NCBI GenBank assembly: GCA_002508495.1
Contig: DANA01000005.1
Location: 878-10,967, forward strand
Reading direction: 5' to 3'
DNA length: 10,090 nucleotides
Source: Methanoregula sp. UBA276
Lineage (GTDB): Archaea > Halobacteriota > Methanomicrobia > Methanomicrobiales > Methanospirillaceae
Under the pieces are notes generated by a model. That model did no database searches. It was not told where the DNA came from and worked only from the letters and a program-made list of their open reading frames with translations. A program made the translations under genes and the position numbers. Of this stretch, positions 1-5,763 are shown piece after piece (the first letter of the stretch is position 1; each line of letters starts with the position of its first letter).

Positions 1-510
1 TTCAAGATCGCCCACAGCCGGGACCTCCATGACATCCTCTCAGGATACCGTGCGTTCACCAAACTTGCCGTGAGCCAGATGCACTTAAAAGAGAAGGGGT
101 TCGAGATCGAGACCGAGATATCGGTTGAAGCAGTGCGGAACGGGCAGCGGATCATGATTGTGCCCATCAAGTACCTCCGCCGCCCGGGCACGGCAACCAA
201 ACTCTCGCCATTCCACGACGGCTTCAAGATAGTCAGCACCATTTACCGCCTCGCCAGGGTCAACAATCCCATGTTCTACTTCGGCATGATGGGTATCTTC
301 ACCAGTTTTCTCGGCCTGTTAACCGGTGTATACGTTCTCCTTGAATGGCTGAACAACATCGAGCACATCCCGCTCACCATATTAACGGTACTTCTTATCG
401 TGGTGGGTATCGAGATCTTCATGTTCGGGATGATCAGCGACATGCTGCTGGTCTTCCACCGGGAGATTATCCGGGAGATCCAGCTCCTCCAGCCAAAACA
501 GCCAAAGTAA
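1..510 (+). CDS. Family 2 glycosyltransferase, C-terminal part (5' end outside window)
   Basis: An open frame enters from the left edge and ends at TAA 508-510, giving 169 residues of the C-terminal part. The start of the visible piece (DILSGYRAF), then GFEIETEIS and VPIKYLRRPGTATKLSPFHDG, follow the pattern of polyprenyl-phosphate sugar transferases of the GT2/DPM1-like group, in which an acidic SGYR region and a positively charged loop precede the membrane anchor. Two hydrophobic segments at about residues 93-115 and 124-150 would anchor the enzyme in the membrane with the catalytic domain on the cytoplasmic face. The last 18 residues are basic and polar. The nucleotide-sugar binding half lies outside the window, so the sugar is unknown. 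Inferred role: transfer of a sugar to a lipid carrier for surface glycan or protein glycosylation. Methionine-like codons near 70 are internal and are not the true start. Confidence 0.82.
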   Translation, partial: FKIAHSRDLHDILSGYRAFTKLAVSQMHLKEKGFEIETEISVEAVRNGQRIMIVPIKYLRRPGTATKLSPFHDGFKIVSTIYRLARVNNPMFYFGMMGIFTSFLGLLTGVYVLLEWLNNIEHIPLTILTVLLIVVGIEIFMFGMISDMLLVFHREIIREIQLLQPKQPK

Positions 511-536
511 AAAAAAAATTACCGGAACCCTTTTTT
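511..536. terminator. Convergent poly-T terminators between glycosyltransferase and aldolase
   Basis: The two convergent genes end 8 bases apart. Those 8 bases (511-518) are all A on the plus strand, so the leftward aldolase transcript reads UAA followed directly by eight U. The rightward transcript meets six T at 531-536, inside the last codons of the aldolase gene. Archaeal RNA polymerase terminates at U-rich tracts without needing a hairpin, so both tracts are plausible terminators. This is inferred from sequence only. Confidence 0.5.
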
Positions 537-1055
537 GAAAGCCAGCACCCGGCAGGAGTGCTCGGCAAGAGACGTGAACAGATACGCTTCATCCAGGGTT
601 TTTCCGGCAGCGAAGGTGCCATGGCCCTTTGCGATCACCAGGCAACCGGAGACCAGTGCACGGGCAACGTTATCCGCAACCTCCTGGGACCCGGGATCTC
701 CTGACACAACCGGAATTTTTGGGCAGAACATCAGCCCTTCGCTGTCTTCCGGAAGGATCTCGTCCAAGACCAGCGATGCGGCAACAGCCATGGGGGGGTG
801 GGCGTGCACAATTGCCAGGTACGGGGTTTTTTTGTAGACTTCGCGATGGACCCGGTACTCGCTGGACGCGTCCGGGGGGGCCGGGCCATCGAGCGGAACA
901 AAGACCGGAACGGTGGCAACATCAAGGTACGCGCCGGTCCGCTTGATAAAGAACCCCTCATCTCCCTGCCGGACACTGATGTTGCCAAAATTTCCCCCGA
1001 CCAGGTGTTCGGCAAAGAGTCGTTTTCCAATCCGCGCAAACTCCTCTGAAAGCAT
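519..1055 (-). CDS. Class II aldolase/adducin family protein (fuculose-phosphate aldolase-like)
   Basis: This 178-residue protein belongs to the zinc-dependent class II aldolase family (FucA/AraD/adducin). Visible motifs are GGNFGNIS (20-27, phosphate-binding loop), SSEYRVHREVY (64-74, with the usual catalytic Glu66), HAHPP (84-88) and KGHGTF (143-148). His84, His86 and His145 match the three zinc ligands. Length is somewhat below the roughly 200-215 residues of bacterial FucA, as in archaeal members. Family members cleave or form bonds between dihydroxyacetone phosphate and an aldehyde such as lactaldehyde. A methanogen homologue (MJ1418) was characterised as fuculose-1-phosphate aldolase and proposed to supply lactaldehyde toward coenzyme F420; applying that here is inference. 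The ATG at 1055 is preceded by GGTGA with about 7 bases of spacing. It lies 121 bases after npdG on the same strand and could share its transcript or use its own weak promoter. Confidence 0.85.
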   Translation of the reverse strand: MLSEEFARIGKRLFAEHLVGGNFGNISVRQGDEGFFIKRTGAYLDVATVPVFVPLDGPAPPDASSEYRVHREVYKKTPYLAIVHAHPPMAVAASLVLDEILPEDSEGLMFCPKIPVVSGDPGSQEVADNVARALVSGCLVIAKGHGTFAAGKTLDEAYLFTSLAEHSCRVLAFKKGFR

Positions 1056-1097
1056 CTTTTGTTCACCCGATCATGCCACTAATAAAAACAAAAACGG
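1056..1097 (-). promoter_or_regulatory. Possible promoter and ribosome site of the aldolase gene; T-rich tract after npdG
   Basis: Reading leftward from npdG, a T-rich stretch (1081-1095 on the complement, two runs of five T) continues into TTTTTATTAG, which could serve as the npdG terminator or as a weak TATA element. GGTGA (complement of 1063-1067) precedes the aldolase ATG and is a good archaeal ribosome site. A start about 25 bases after the TATA-like sequence would fall around 1058-1062, which would cut into the ribosome site, so the promoter part is doubtful and read-through from npdG is also possible. Confidence 0.3.
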
Positions 1098-1176
1098 AGT
1101 CAGGCCCCTGCCTGCCATATTTCTTCCAACCATACCGGACCTGAAATGGAGTTTTCCAGCAAACCGTCATGTATGA

Positions 1177-1830
1177 TTACAGGAACTGCATCCCGACATC
1201 ACGCATCTTGTTGTAGCGCGCGATATTCAGGAGAAGCGGCGTCAACGATTCGACCATGCTGGATGCCGCGAGCGGGCCTGCATCATATGCCTGGAGTTTC
1301 GAGACCGAATTGACAATGTCCATAACTACCTTCTTTGCCTCGGGATCGTCACCGCAGACCGGCACGGAATAGGTAAGGTCTTCTTCGAGCGCCTTCCATT
1401 TGTTGGCGGCGATGGTGTTGAATGCCGAGCAGATCCGGGCTTCTTTTGGGAGCAGGCCCCGGACCATCAGTGCTGCCGAGCCCTCTTTTGGGGGAACAAA
1501 CATGAAATAGTCCCGTTTCTCCATCGGGTTGATGGGACTTATCACAATCTTGTCCTCAAAACCCGAGAGGCCTTCAAGGGTTACCTGCGCATTCTTGAAG
1601 GGAACGGCAAGGATAACGACATCCGAACAGGACACTGCATCCTGGTTTGTTGCTCCTTTGAGCACACACGAGGAATTCCCGCGGTTCTTCAGCTTATCGA
1701 GACTGCAAACGCAGCTTGCCTGCGCACGCACCTCATCCCGCGATCCCACAACGACTTCATATTTGGGTGCAAGGCGCATCGCGATACCTTCACCAATATC
1801 TCCGGTTCCACCAACAATGCCGATCTTCAT
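1177..1830 (-). CDS. npdG: F420-dependent NADP reductase (F420H2:NADP+ oxidoreductase)
   Basis: The 217-residue protein matches the F420H2:NADP oxidoreductase family (Fno/NpdG, about 212-230 residues). The N-terminal Rossmann fold shows GIVGGTGDIGEG (4-15) with the GGTGxxG loop, then VVVGSRD (26-32), where Ser30 and Arg31 sit where the 2'-phosphate of NADP is bound in the Archaeoglobus enzyme. Further family blocks are VILAVPF (72-78), SAFNTIAA (135-142), VPVCGDD (156-162) and the C-terminal DAGPLAASSMVESLTPLLLNI (183-203). The enzyme moves hydride between F420 and NADP in the cytoplasm, giving NADPH for biosynthesis, or F420H2 when alcohols are oxidised by NADP-dependent dehydrogenases. The ATG lies one base after the thioredoxin stop, with GGTGG as ribosome site inside the thioredoxin end, so the two genes are translated from one message. 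Confidence 0.95.
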   Translation of the reverse strand: MKIGIVGGTGDIGEGIAMRLAPKYEVVVGSRDEVRAQASCVCSLDKLKNRGNSSCVLKGATNQDAVSCSDVVILAVPFKNAQVTLEGLSGFEDKIVISPINPMEKRDYFMFVPPKEGSAALMVRGLLPKEARICSAFNTIAANKWKALEEDLTYSVPVCGDDPEAKKVVMDIVNSVSKLQAYDAGPLAASSMVESLTPLLLNIARYNKMRDVGMQFL

Positions 1831-1831
1831 C

Positions 1832-2104
1832 TTATTCCACCAGCGGTTTCAAGAGTTTTTCAAGGGTTGCTGCATCGGTGACGCCTTCCATCTGCTGGAT
1901 GATCCGGCCATCTTTCTCGATGACGAGGGTCGGAACAACCCGGATACCGTACTTTTCTGCAAGATCCATGTTCTGGTCGACATCCACCTTGCGGATCTCA
2001 ACGGCATCTCCCATCTTTTTTGCAAGATCCTCAAGGATTGGGGTCTGCATTCTGCAGGGCCCGCACCAGGTTGCAAAAAAATCAAACAAAACCGGTTTGC
2101 TCAT
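1832..2104 (-). CDS. Short archaeal thioredoxin
   Basis: A 90-residue thioredoxin-fold protein with the classic active site WCGPC (Trp13 to Cys17) and the cis-proline loop RVVPTLV (55-61, Pro58). It begins almost directly at the strand carrying the active site, as do the short 85-90 residue methanogen thioredoxins, so it lacks the first strand and helix of the bacterial type (about 108 residues). It should reduce protein disulfides in the cytoplasm. The electron donor (ferredoxin-, F420- or NADPH-linked reductase) is not in the window, although npdG is next to it and co-transcribed (one base apart), which hints at an NADPH/F420-linked redox unit. The ATG at 2104 is the only sensible start; no strong ribosome site precedes it. 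Confidence 0.92.
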   Translation of the reverse strand: MSKPVLFDFFATWCGPCRMQTPILEDLAKKMGDAVEIRKVDVDQNMDLAEKYGIRVVPTLVIEKDGRIIQQMEGVTDAATLEKLLKPLVE

Positions 2105-2130
2105 TCGTTATACCCGGTAGTGATGTCGAT

Positions 2131-2157
2131 GAAAAAAAAGATAAATCTATGGTATTG
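2131..2157 (-). promoter_or_regulatory. secD terminator and likely thioredoxin-npdG promoter
   Basis: In the 53-base gap after secD, the leftward strand has AGATTTATC (complement of about 2140-2148) followed directly by eight T (complement of 2131-2138). The TATA-like part is about 40 bases before the thioredoxin ATG, which puts a start near 2115-2120 and a leader of 10-15 bases. The T tract would end the secF-secD transcript. Both roles are inferred from composition and spacing. Confidence 0.4.
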
Positions 2158-3618
2158 TTATTTCGAGAGGATCTGCATGATGATCCTGCCATAGGCCGGA
2201 CGGGTGATGATAACACCGACCAGCACACCAAGGATGGTGATGATGGCAAAGCCCTTGAGTGACGAGAGATCCATAAGGGCGAGCGGTGCCATGGCAATGA
2301 AGACCGTGGCTGCGGCAACTACGATGATCCCCAGAGCCCGCGACAGGCGTTTTAAGTACAGATTCGGGGAAGGCACTTTTCCTTCATGCAGGATCTCATC
2401 GGTTATGATCACGAGCTGGTCAATACCGGTGCCGAGCACCGCGATGAGACCGGCAATGGTGGGCAGGTCAAGCTGGAACCGGATCAGGCTGATGAATCCC
2501 AGGAGGATGAGGATCTCGGATGCATTGACCAAGACCATCGGCAGCACAATTCCCGGTTCACGGTACCGGTAAAATACCACGAATGCAACGGTGAGGAGGG
2601 CAAAGAGCCCGGCAAGGATTGCCATGGATTTGTACCGTTCCCCGAGAGGTGCAGAGACGCCGCCCGAACCGGCAATGGTGACATCGACCGGCAGTGCCCC
2701 GGCACGCAGGTGGATCTCAAGGTTCTGGGCTGCCTGCGTACCGCTCTTCCCGACACCGGTCGATGCATACAGCTGCCGGGTCTTCTCGTGCTGGAGCTTG
2801 CCGGCAAGATCATCGGATAGGGGCGCGGAATAGACGGTGGCACCATCAAGGATCATGATGAGGTGGTGGTTGACCGGGTCACGGGTTGCCCCGGACTTGA
2901 TTGCCGCTTCCTGGAATGCAGTTGCACCGGCATCGTTGAGCGTGAAGGCAACCCCCCACTGGTCACTGCCGGGCGGTTCCTGGCTTGGGCTCTGGACACT
3001 GGTGATGGCATCGCCAAAGAGGACATGCTCGGACTCATTCCCGACTGTCTGGACACGGATCTCGAACTTGCCCTGCGTACCGACAATGTCCTGTGCCTGG
3101 TTCATGTCGACACCGGCCAGTTCGACCCGGATATAGCGGGCAACATTGTTCATGCCGGTCAGGGTCTGGACTTTTGCATCCTTGGTGCCGAACGAGTTGA
3201 TCTTGTTCTCCAGGATCAGTTTTGCCACTTCGGCGGTTGATTTCGAGACACCAGGACTGTAGGAGGAGATCTTTCCTTCGGCTGCGGTGAAGACCGGCTC
3301 GAGTTCTTCTTGCGAGAAAGGTTTTCTGATCTCGATGTGGTTGGCATCGACCAGTTCCACTTCCGCGTCAAGGCGGGTTCCGATATCGCTTGCAAATTCG
3401 CCGATATTTCGATCGGTCTCGAACCCGACAACTTCGGCACCGAACTCGAGCTGGATCCATGCTCCCTGCTGGAGGTCGAGCCCGTACTGGATATTGGTGA
3501 CCAGGTGGCCCTCGCTGTCATAATGCGGCGCGATCGCGAAGATCGAGATTACGACAAGCACGATAAGGGTGGCAACGCGCCAGTCGGTTACCATTCCTTT
3601 CAGTTCCTTGGCGTTCAT
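2158..3618 (-). CDS. secD: Protein-export membrane protein SecD
   Basis: A 486-residue SecD, partner of SecF in the complex that aids late steps of Sec-dependent protein export. Membrane segments are seen at about residues 15-31, 331-350, 356-379, 387-409, 428-448 and 456-474, with a large extracytoplasmic domain between the first two. Conserved pieces include YGLDLQQGA (45-53, the D1-type motif) and GTGIDQLVIITDE (396-408, the D4-type motif carrying the key Asp). Archaeal SecD acts without SecA; energy coupling is probably through the proton or ion gradient. Start choice: an in-frame ATG exists at 3675, but it lies inside secF; the ATG at 3616-3618 forms an ATGA overlap with the secF stop and has GGAGG 9 bases before it, giving translational coupling. 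The 19 extra upstream residues look non-native. Confidence 0.95.
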   Translation of the reverse strand: MNAKELKGMVTDWRVATLIVLVVISIFAIAPHYDSEGHLVTNIQYGLDLQQGAWIQLEFGAEVVGFETDRNIGEFASDIGTRLDAEVELVDANHIEIRKPFSQEELEPVFTAAEGKISSYSPGVSKSTAEVAKLILENKINSFGTKDAKVQTLTGMNNVARYIRVELAGVDMNQAQDIVGTQGKFEIRVQTVGNESEHVLFGDAITSVQSPSQEPPGSDQWGVAFTLNDAGATAFQEAAIKSGATRDPVNHHLIMILDGATVYSAPLSDDLAGKLQHEKTRQLYASTGVGKSGTQAAQNLEIHLRAGALPVDVTIAGSGGVSAPLGERYKSMAILAGLFALLTVAFVVFYRYREPGIVLPMVLVNASEILILLGFISLIRFQLDLPTIAGLIAVLGTGIDQLVIITDEILHEGKVPSPNLYLKRLSRALGIIVVAAATVFIAMAPLALMDLSSLKGFAIITILGVLVGVIITRPAYGRIIMQILSK

Positions 3619-4472
3619 TGCCTGCTGCCTCCTTTCTGGACATACCATTTGAGGATCGCGACATTGGTAAGCCACGTATTCATGACATCGAACACGAGCC
3701 CTATCAGGAGCACGGCCGATATCTGCATGAGGATCTCAACCGATCCAATCCAGGAGACAATCAGCATTGCGGCTATCGCAGCAAGGGTGGTCGAGGTCAT
3801 GCTGATACCCGTGTCAAACGCGCCTTTGAGCTTGTCGATGAGCTTGCCCTGGCGTTTCAGGACGCGGTTAGTCAAGAGGATGTCGCTGTCCACGGAATAC
3901 CCGATGAGCATGAGAAGCGCAGCGGTTGTTCCGAGGGTGAGCGGGATACCGATCAAATTCATCATTGCTGCCGTCATGACAATATCAGCAAATGCGGATA
4001 TCACGACAGCAGCGGCCGGTACAAGCGTCCTGAATGCGATGAAGATAACAACCGCCATGCCGATGAAGGAGAAGACCAGTGCAAGAAGGGCCTGCTGCTG
4101 GAGAGTCTTGCCGAATGACTCGCCGATCTGGTCGATCTTTGCATCCGGGTAGTGCTGGTTGACCAGGGTAGAGAGGGCGCGGAACTGGGCATCATCCATG
4201 GCGCCGAATTTGAGGAATTTCCCGTTGTTGACACCTTCGCTGATTTCCGTGAGCGGGTAACTGGCAAAGGTCGATCTCAGCTGGTCGGCGGACTCTGAGG
4301 TAGAAAGGGTCACTGCAGTTCCCCCGGAAAAATCGATACCCGGCCTGACCGGCATACCGGTTGCTGCCATATTCATGAAGATCAAGAGTAAGGACAGGAT
4401 AAGGATCACGAGGGGGAGAATCACCAGTTGCCGCGGTGAATATTTCTCGATATTGTAATGGATACGTCCCAT
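3615..4472 (-). CDS. secF: Protein-export membrane protein SecF
   Basis: A 285-residue SecF with six membrane segments (about 16-34, 128-147, 152-174, 178-200, 226-245, 248-268) and an extracytoplasmic domain between the first two. GIDFSGGTAV (45-54) is the F1-type motif; GYSVDSDILLTNRVLK (191-206) is the conserved SecF segment with charged residues in the fourth helix. It forms a heterodimer with SecD and joins the SecYE channel to pull or release exported proteins. Length matches archaeal members, which are shorter than E. coli SecF (323). The order secF then secD is the usual archaeal one, the reverse of bacteria. The ATG at 4472 has no ribosome site but sits about 29 bases from a TATA-like box, consistent with a leaderless or nearly leaderless message. 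Confidence 0.95.
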   Translation of the reverse strand: MGRIHYNIEKYSPRQLVILPLVILILSLLLIFMNMAATGMPVRPGIDFSGGTAVTLSTSESADQLRSTFASYPLTEISEGVNNGKFLKFGAMDDAQFRALSTLVNQHYPDAKIDQIGESFGKTLQQQALLALVFSFIGMAVVIFIAFRTLVPAAAVVISAFADIVMTAAMMNLIGIPLTLGTTAALLMLIGYSVDSDILLTNRVLKRQGKLIDKLKGAFDTGISMTSTTLAAIAAMLIVSWIGSVEILMQISAVLLIGLVFDVMNTWLTNVAILKWYVQKGGSRQ

Positions 4473-4507
4473 GTCATAATCATCTGTTTATCTACGATTA
4501 AATAGTT
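4473..4507 (-). promoter_or_regulatory. secF-secD promoter (leaderless type)
   Basis: On the leftward strand AACTATTTAA (complement of 4498-4507) is an A/T-rich TATA-like box. Transcription starting about 25 bases on would fall at 4473-4477, practically at the secF ATG. No Shine-Dalgarno sequence is present, which agrees with a leaderless message. Confidence 0.5.
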
Positions 4508-4606
4508 ACCAGACGCGCGATACCGGCGAAGGAAAAGAATGGCGACCCGGGGTAAGACGGGACGGGGTATGATTTCGCAGAATATTCGTGGCGCTTTGAA
4601 AAACGG

Positions 4607-4635
4607 CCAGATTTTCAATCTGGGATTGTAAAACG
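4607..4635. repeat. Overlapping inverted repeats upstream of the DUF2551 gene
   Basis: CCAGATT (4607-4613) and AATCTGG (4617-4623) form a perfect 7-base inverted repeat with a 3-base centre. The right arm is part of a second, overlapping repeat CAATC-TGG-GATTG (4616-4628). They lie in the 208-base divergent region, 20-40 bases before the TATA box of the DUF2551 gene, where an archaeal regulator or activator could bind. The rest of that region (about 4508-4606) shows only an 8-base palindrome GAATATTC and no gene. Confidence 0.35.
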
Positions 4636-4646
4636 CAGAAAATAGC

Positions 4647-4680
4647 AAAATATATATACCGCGGACTTTGACACTAGATC
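4647..4680 (+). promoter_or_regulatory. Strong TATA promoter of the DUF2551 gene
   Basis: AAAATATATATACC at 4647-4660 is the best TATA box in the window, with A-rich sequence just before it where the TFB element lies. Its centre is about 27 bases before the ATG at 4681, so transcription should begin at or within a few bases of the start codon. No ribosome site precedes the ATG, so the message is probably leaderless. Confidence 0.65.
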
Positions 4681-4989
4681 ATGAGATCTCCTCAAGAGAT
4701 CAAGAAGATCATTGAGGGCCGGCTCCGTGCTTATGTCTCCAAGGATAAGACCGGTATCCGCCGGGAAGTGCTCCGGCACTTCATCAGGACCAGAACCCTC
4801 ACGATTGCCGAACTCGTACTCGAATTGCAGAAGCATTTCACCGTCACCTTTCACGCAGTCGCCTCCATGGTCGGTATCATCGCATCCCGGATCGGAATTC
4901 TCCGTTCAACACGGAATGCGGATGGAACAAACGCGTACGAGATCAAAGAGAAGTACGTCGATGTTGTGGTCAGGATTGTCGGGGCATAA
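4681..4989 (+). CDS. DUF2551 family protein, probable winged-helix protein
   Basis: A 102-residue soluble protein that I recognise as DUF2551, a small family of methanogens and relatives. Residues 1-20 are a charged helix; about 21-80 look like a winged helix: a helix with REVLRHFIRTRTLTIAEL, a second with LELQKHFTVTFHAVASMVGIIASRIGI as the turn-recognition part, then a wing ending in TNAYEIKEKYV. No cysteine or enzyme motif is visible. The layout suggests DNA binding, but a target is not known. The start at 4681 fits the TATA spacing. It points away from secF and is followed by a 59-base gap before the archease cluster, so it could be the first gene of that transcript or a separate unit. Confidence 0.75.
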   Translation: MRSPQEIKKIIEGRLRAYVSKDKTGIRREVLRHFIRTRTLTIAELVLELQKHFTVTFHAVASMVGIIASRIGILRSTRNADGTNAYEIKEKYVDVVVRIVGA

Positions 4990-5048
4990 CGTCCCAAAAT
5001 CCCGATCCATAACCGTTTTTAGCCCTGCCTGCTTATCGTAATAGCATC
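4990..5048 (+). promoter_or_regulatory. Gap before the archease cluster with weak promoter signals
   Basis: This 59-base gap has ACCGTTTTTAGCC (about 5011-5023), which could be a terminator for the DUF2551 gene or a weak TATA-like box about 30 bases before the ATG at 5049. A second A/T patch (CTTATCGTAATAG, 5032-5044) is too close to the start to be a promoter. No clear ribosome site is visible. Confidence 0.25.
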
Positions 5049-5333
5049 ATGTATTCCAACCCTCACGACAGCGCCAGCCGTGGCGAGGTCACGATAGCAC
5101 CGGAAGTAATTGAATACATCAACCAGAGGAACGGTGATTTTCGTATCTGCACTTCCTGTGGCGGACCGGTCCTCTTATCAACCCGGATCAAACCCCCGAA
5201 AAGTTCCGATATCCTCATGAAAGCGGGCAACCACACCATCTATATCTCGATCCACCAGGCACGGTTCCTGCACCGCATCAGTAGTGAGATGATCCCGTTT
5301 TTTGATACTGAAGAAGACCATATGTGCTATTGA
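5049..5333 (+). CDS. Conserved-looking CxxC small protein upstream of archease
   Basis: A 94-residue soluble protein of unknown function. The centre reads ICTSCGGPVLLSTRIKPPKSSD (33-54): Cys34 and Cys37 form a CxxCGGP knuckle like half of a zinc ribbon, but the only other cysteine is Cys93 near the end, so a full four-Cys site is absent; His62, His69, His75 and His91 could complete a metal site. The second half is rich in hydrophobic beta-like sequence. Coding reality is supported by normal archaeal codon use and by its stop, which overlaps the archease start as TGATG, a sign of coupled translation. Being first in a cluster with archease and RtcB suggests a role near RNA repair or tRNA splicing, which is inference. 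I do not recognise a named family. Confidence 0.7.
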   Translation: MYSNPHDSASRGEVTIAPEVIEYINQRNGDFRICTSCGGPVLLSTRIKPPKSSDILMKAGNHTIYISIHQARFLHRISSEMIPFFDTEEDHMCY

Positions 5334-5740
5334 TGAGCTTTGTTGAATTATCCCACACCGCTGATGTGAAGATCCAGGTCCGGGCACCGACGCTTGCGCT
5401 CATTTTTTCCGATGCGTTTTGCGCCCTGATGCAAACCGCCTTTGGCACCGACCGAAGAGCAGGAATGACCCGGGAAATTCAGGTCACTGCAACGGATACC
5501 GAGACACTTCTCATGGACTTTTTATCTGAAGTCCTGTTTATCTGCGAAGTCGAGGGGCAGGTGTTTGCCCGGGCGTCTGTTCAGACCGACGGGAAATCTC
5601 TCACCGCAATTCTTGAAGGGGAGCCGTTTGACCGGTCGCGGCATGCCGGGGGAACGGAAGTAAAAGGGATCTCCTGGTCAGGACTTGCTATTGCCCGGAA
5701 CGATAATGAATATGTGCTTGACATCATATTTGATGTATAA
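5333..5740 (+). CDS. Archease, activator of the RNA ligase RtcB
   Basis: A 135-residue archease, close to the usual length of about 140. N-terminal VELSHTADVKIQVRA (4-18) holds the conserved His8 and Asp11; GGTEVKGISW (106-115) and the terminal YVLDIIFDV (127-135) with Asp134 are the other family marks. Acidic residues at the two ends bind a metal ion that is needed for function in known archeases. The protein speeds RtcB turnover by helping guanylylation of the ligase and widens its nucleotide use; it has also been linked to tRNA methylation in archaea. The ATG at 5333 is chosen because it overlaps the previous stop (TGATG) and starts right at the family N-terminus; an in-frame GTG at 5324 would add only three residues. 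RtcB follows after 23 bases. Confidence 0.95.
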   Translation: MSFVELSHTADVKIQVRAPTLALIFSDAFCALMQTAFGTDRRAGMTREIQVTATDTETLLMDFLSEVLFICEVEGQVFARASVQTDGKSLTAILEGEPFDRSRHAGGTEVKGISWSGLAIARNDNEYVLDIIFDV

Positions 5741-5763
5741 CAACGAATGCCGGCGGGAACCGT

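Noticed and set aside
1529..2194. A 221-codon plus-strand open frame opposite npdG and thioredoxin
   Set aside because: It is antisense to two genes with clear active-site motifs and shows no domain features of its own.
2866..2876. GGTTGAC-like sequences inside secD (2868) and secF (4155) as extra BirA sites
   Set aside because: They are single half-sites within coding sequence, with no matching inverted arm at 14-16 bases.
3619..3675. Longer SecD with 19 extra N-terminal residues
   Set aside because: The extension lies inside secF and is polar and Cys/Arg-rich. The ATG at 3618 has GGAGG at good spacing and an ATGA overlap with the secF stop.
3310..4152. A 280-codon plus-strand open frame opposite secD/secF
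   Set aside because: It crosses the secF-secD junction in antisense, has Ser/Arg/Ile-rich composition and no motif, while both sense genes are clearly SecD and SecF.
5324..5332. Archease start at GTG 5324
   Set aside because: The ATG at 5333 overlaps the previous stop in the usual TGATG manner and matches the family N-terminus; the GTG adds only three residues.
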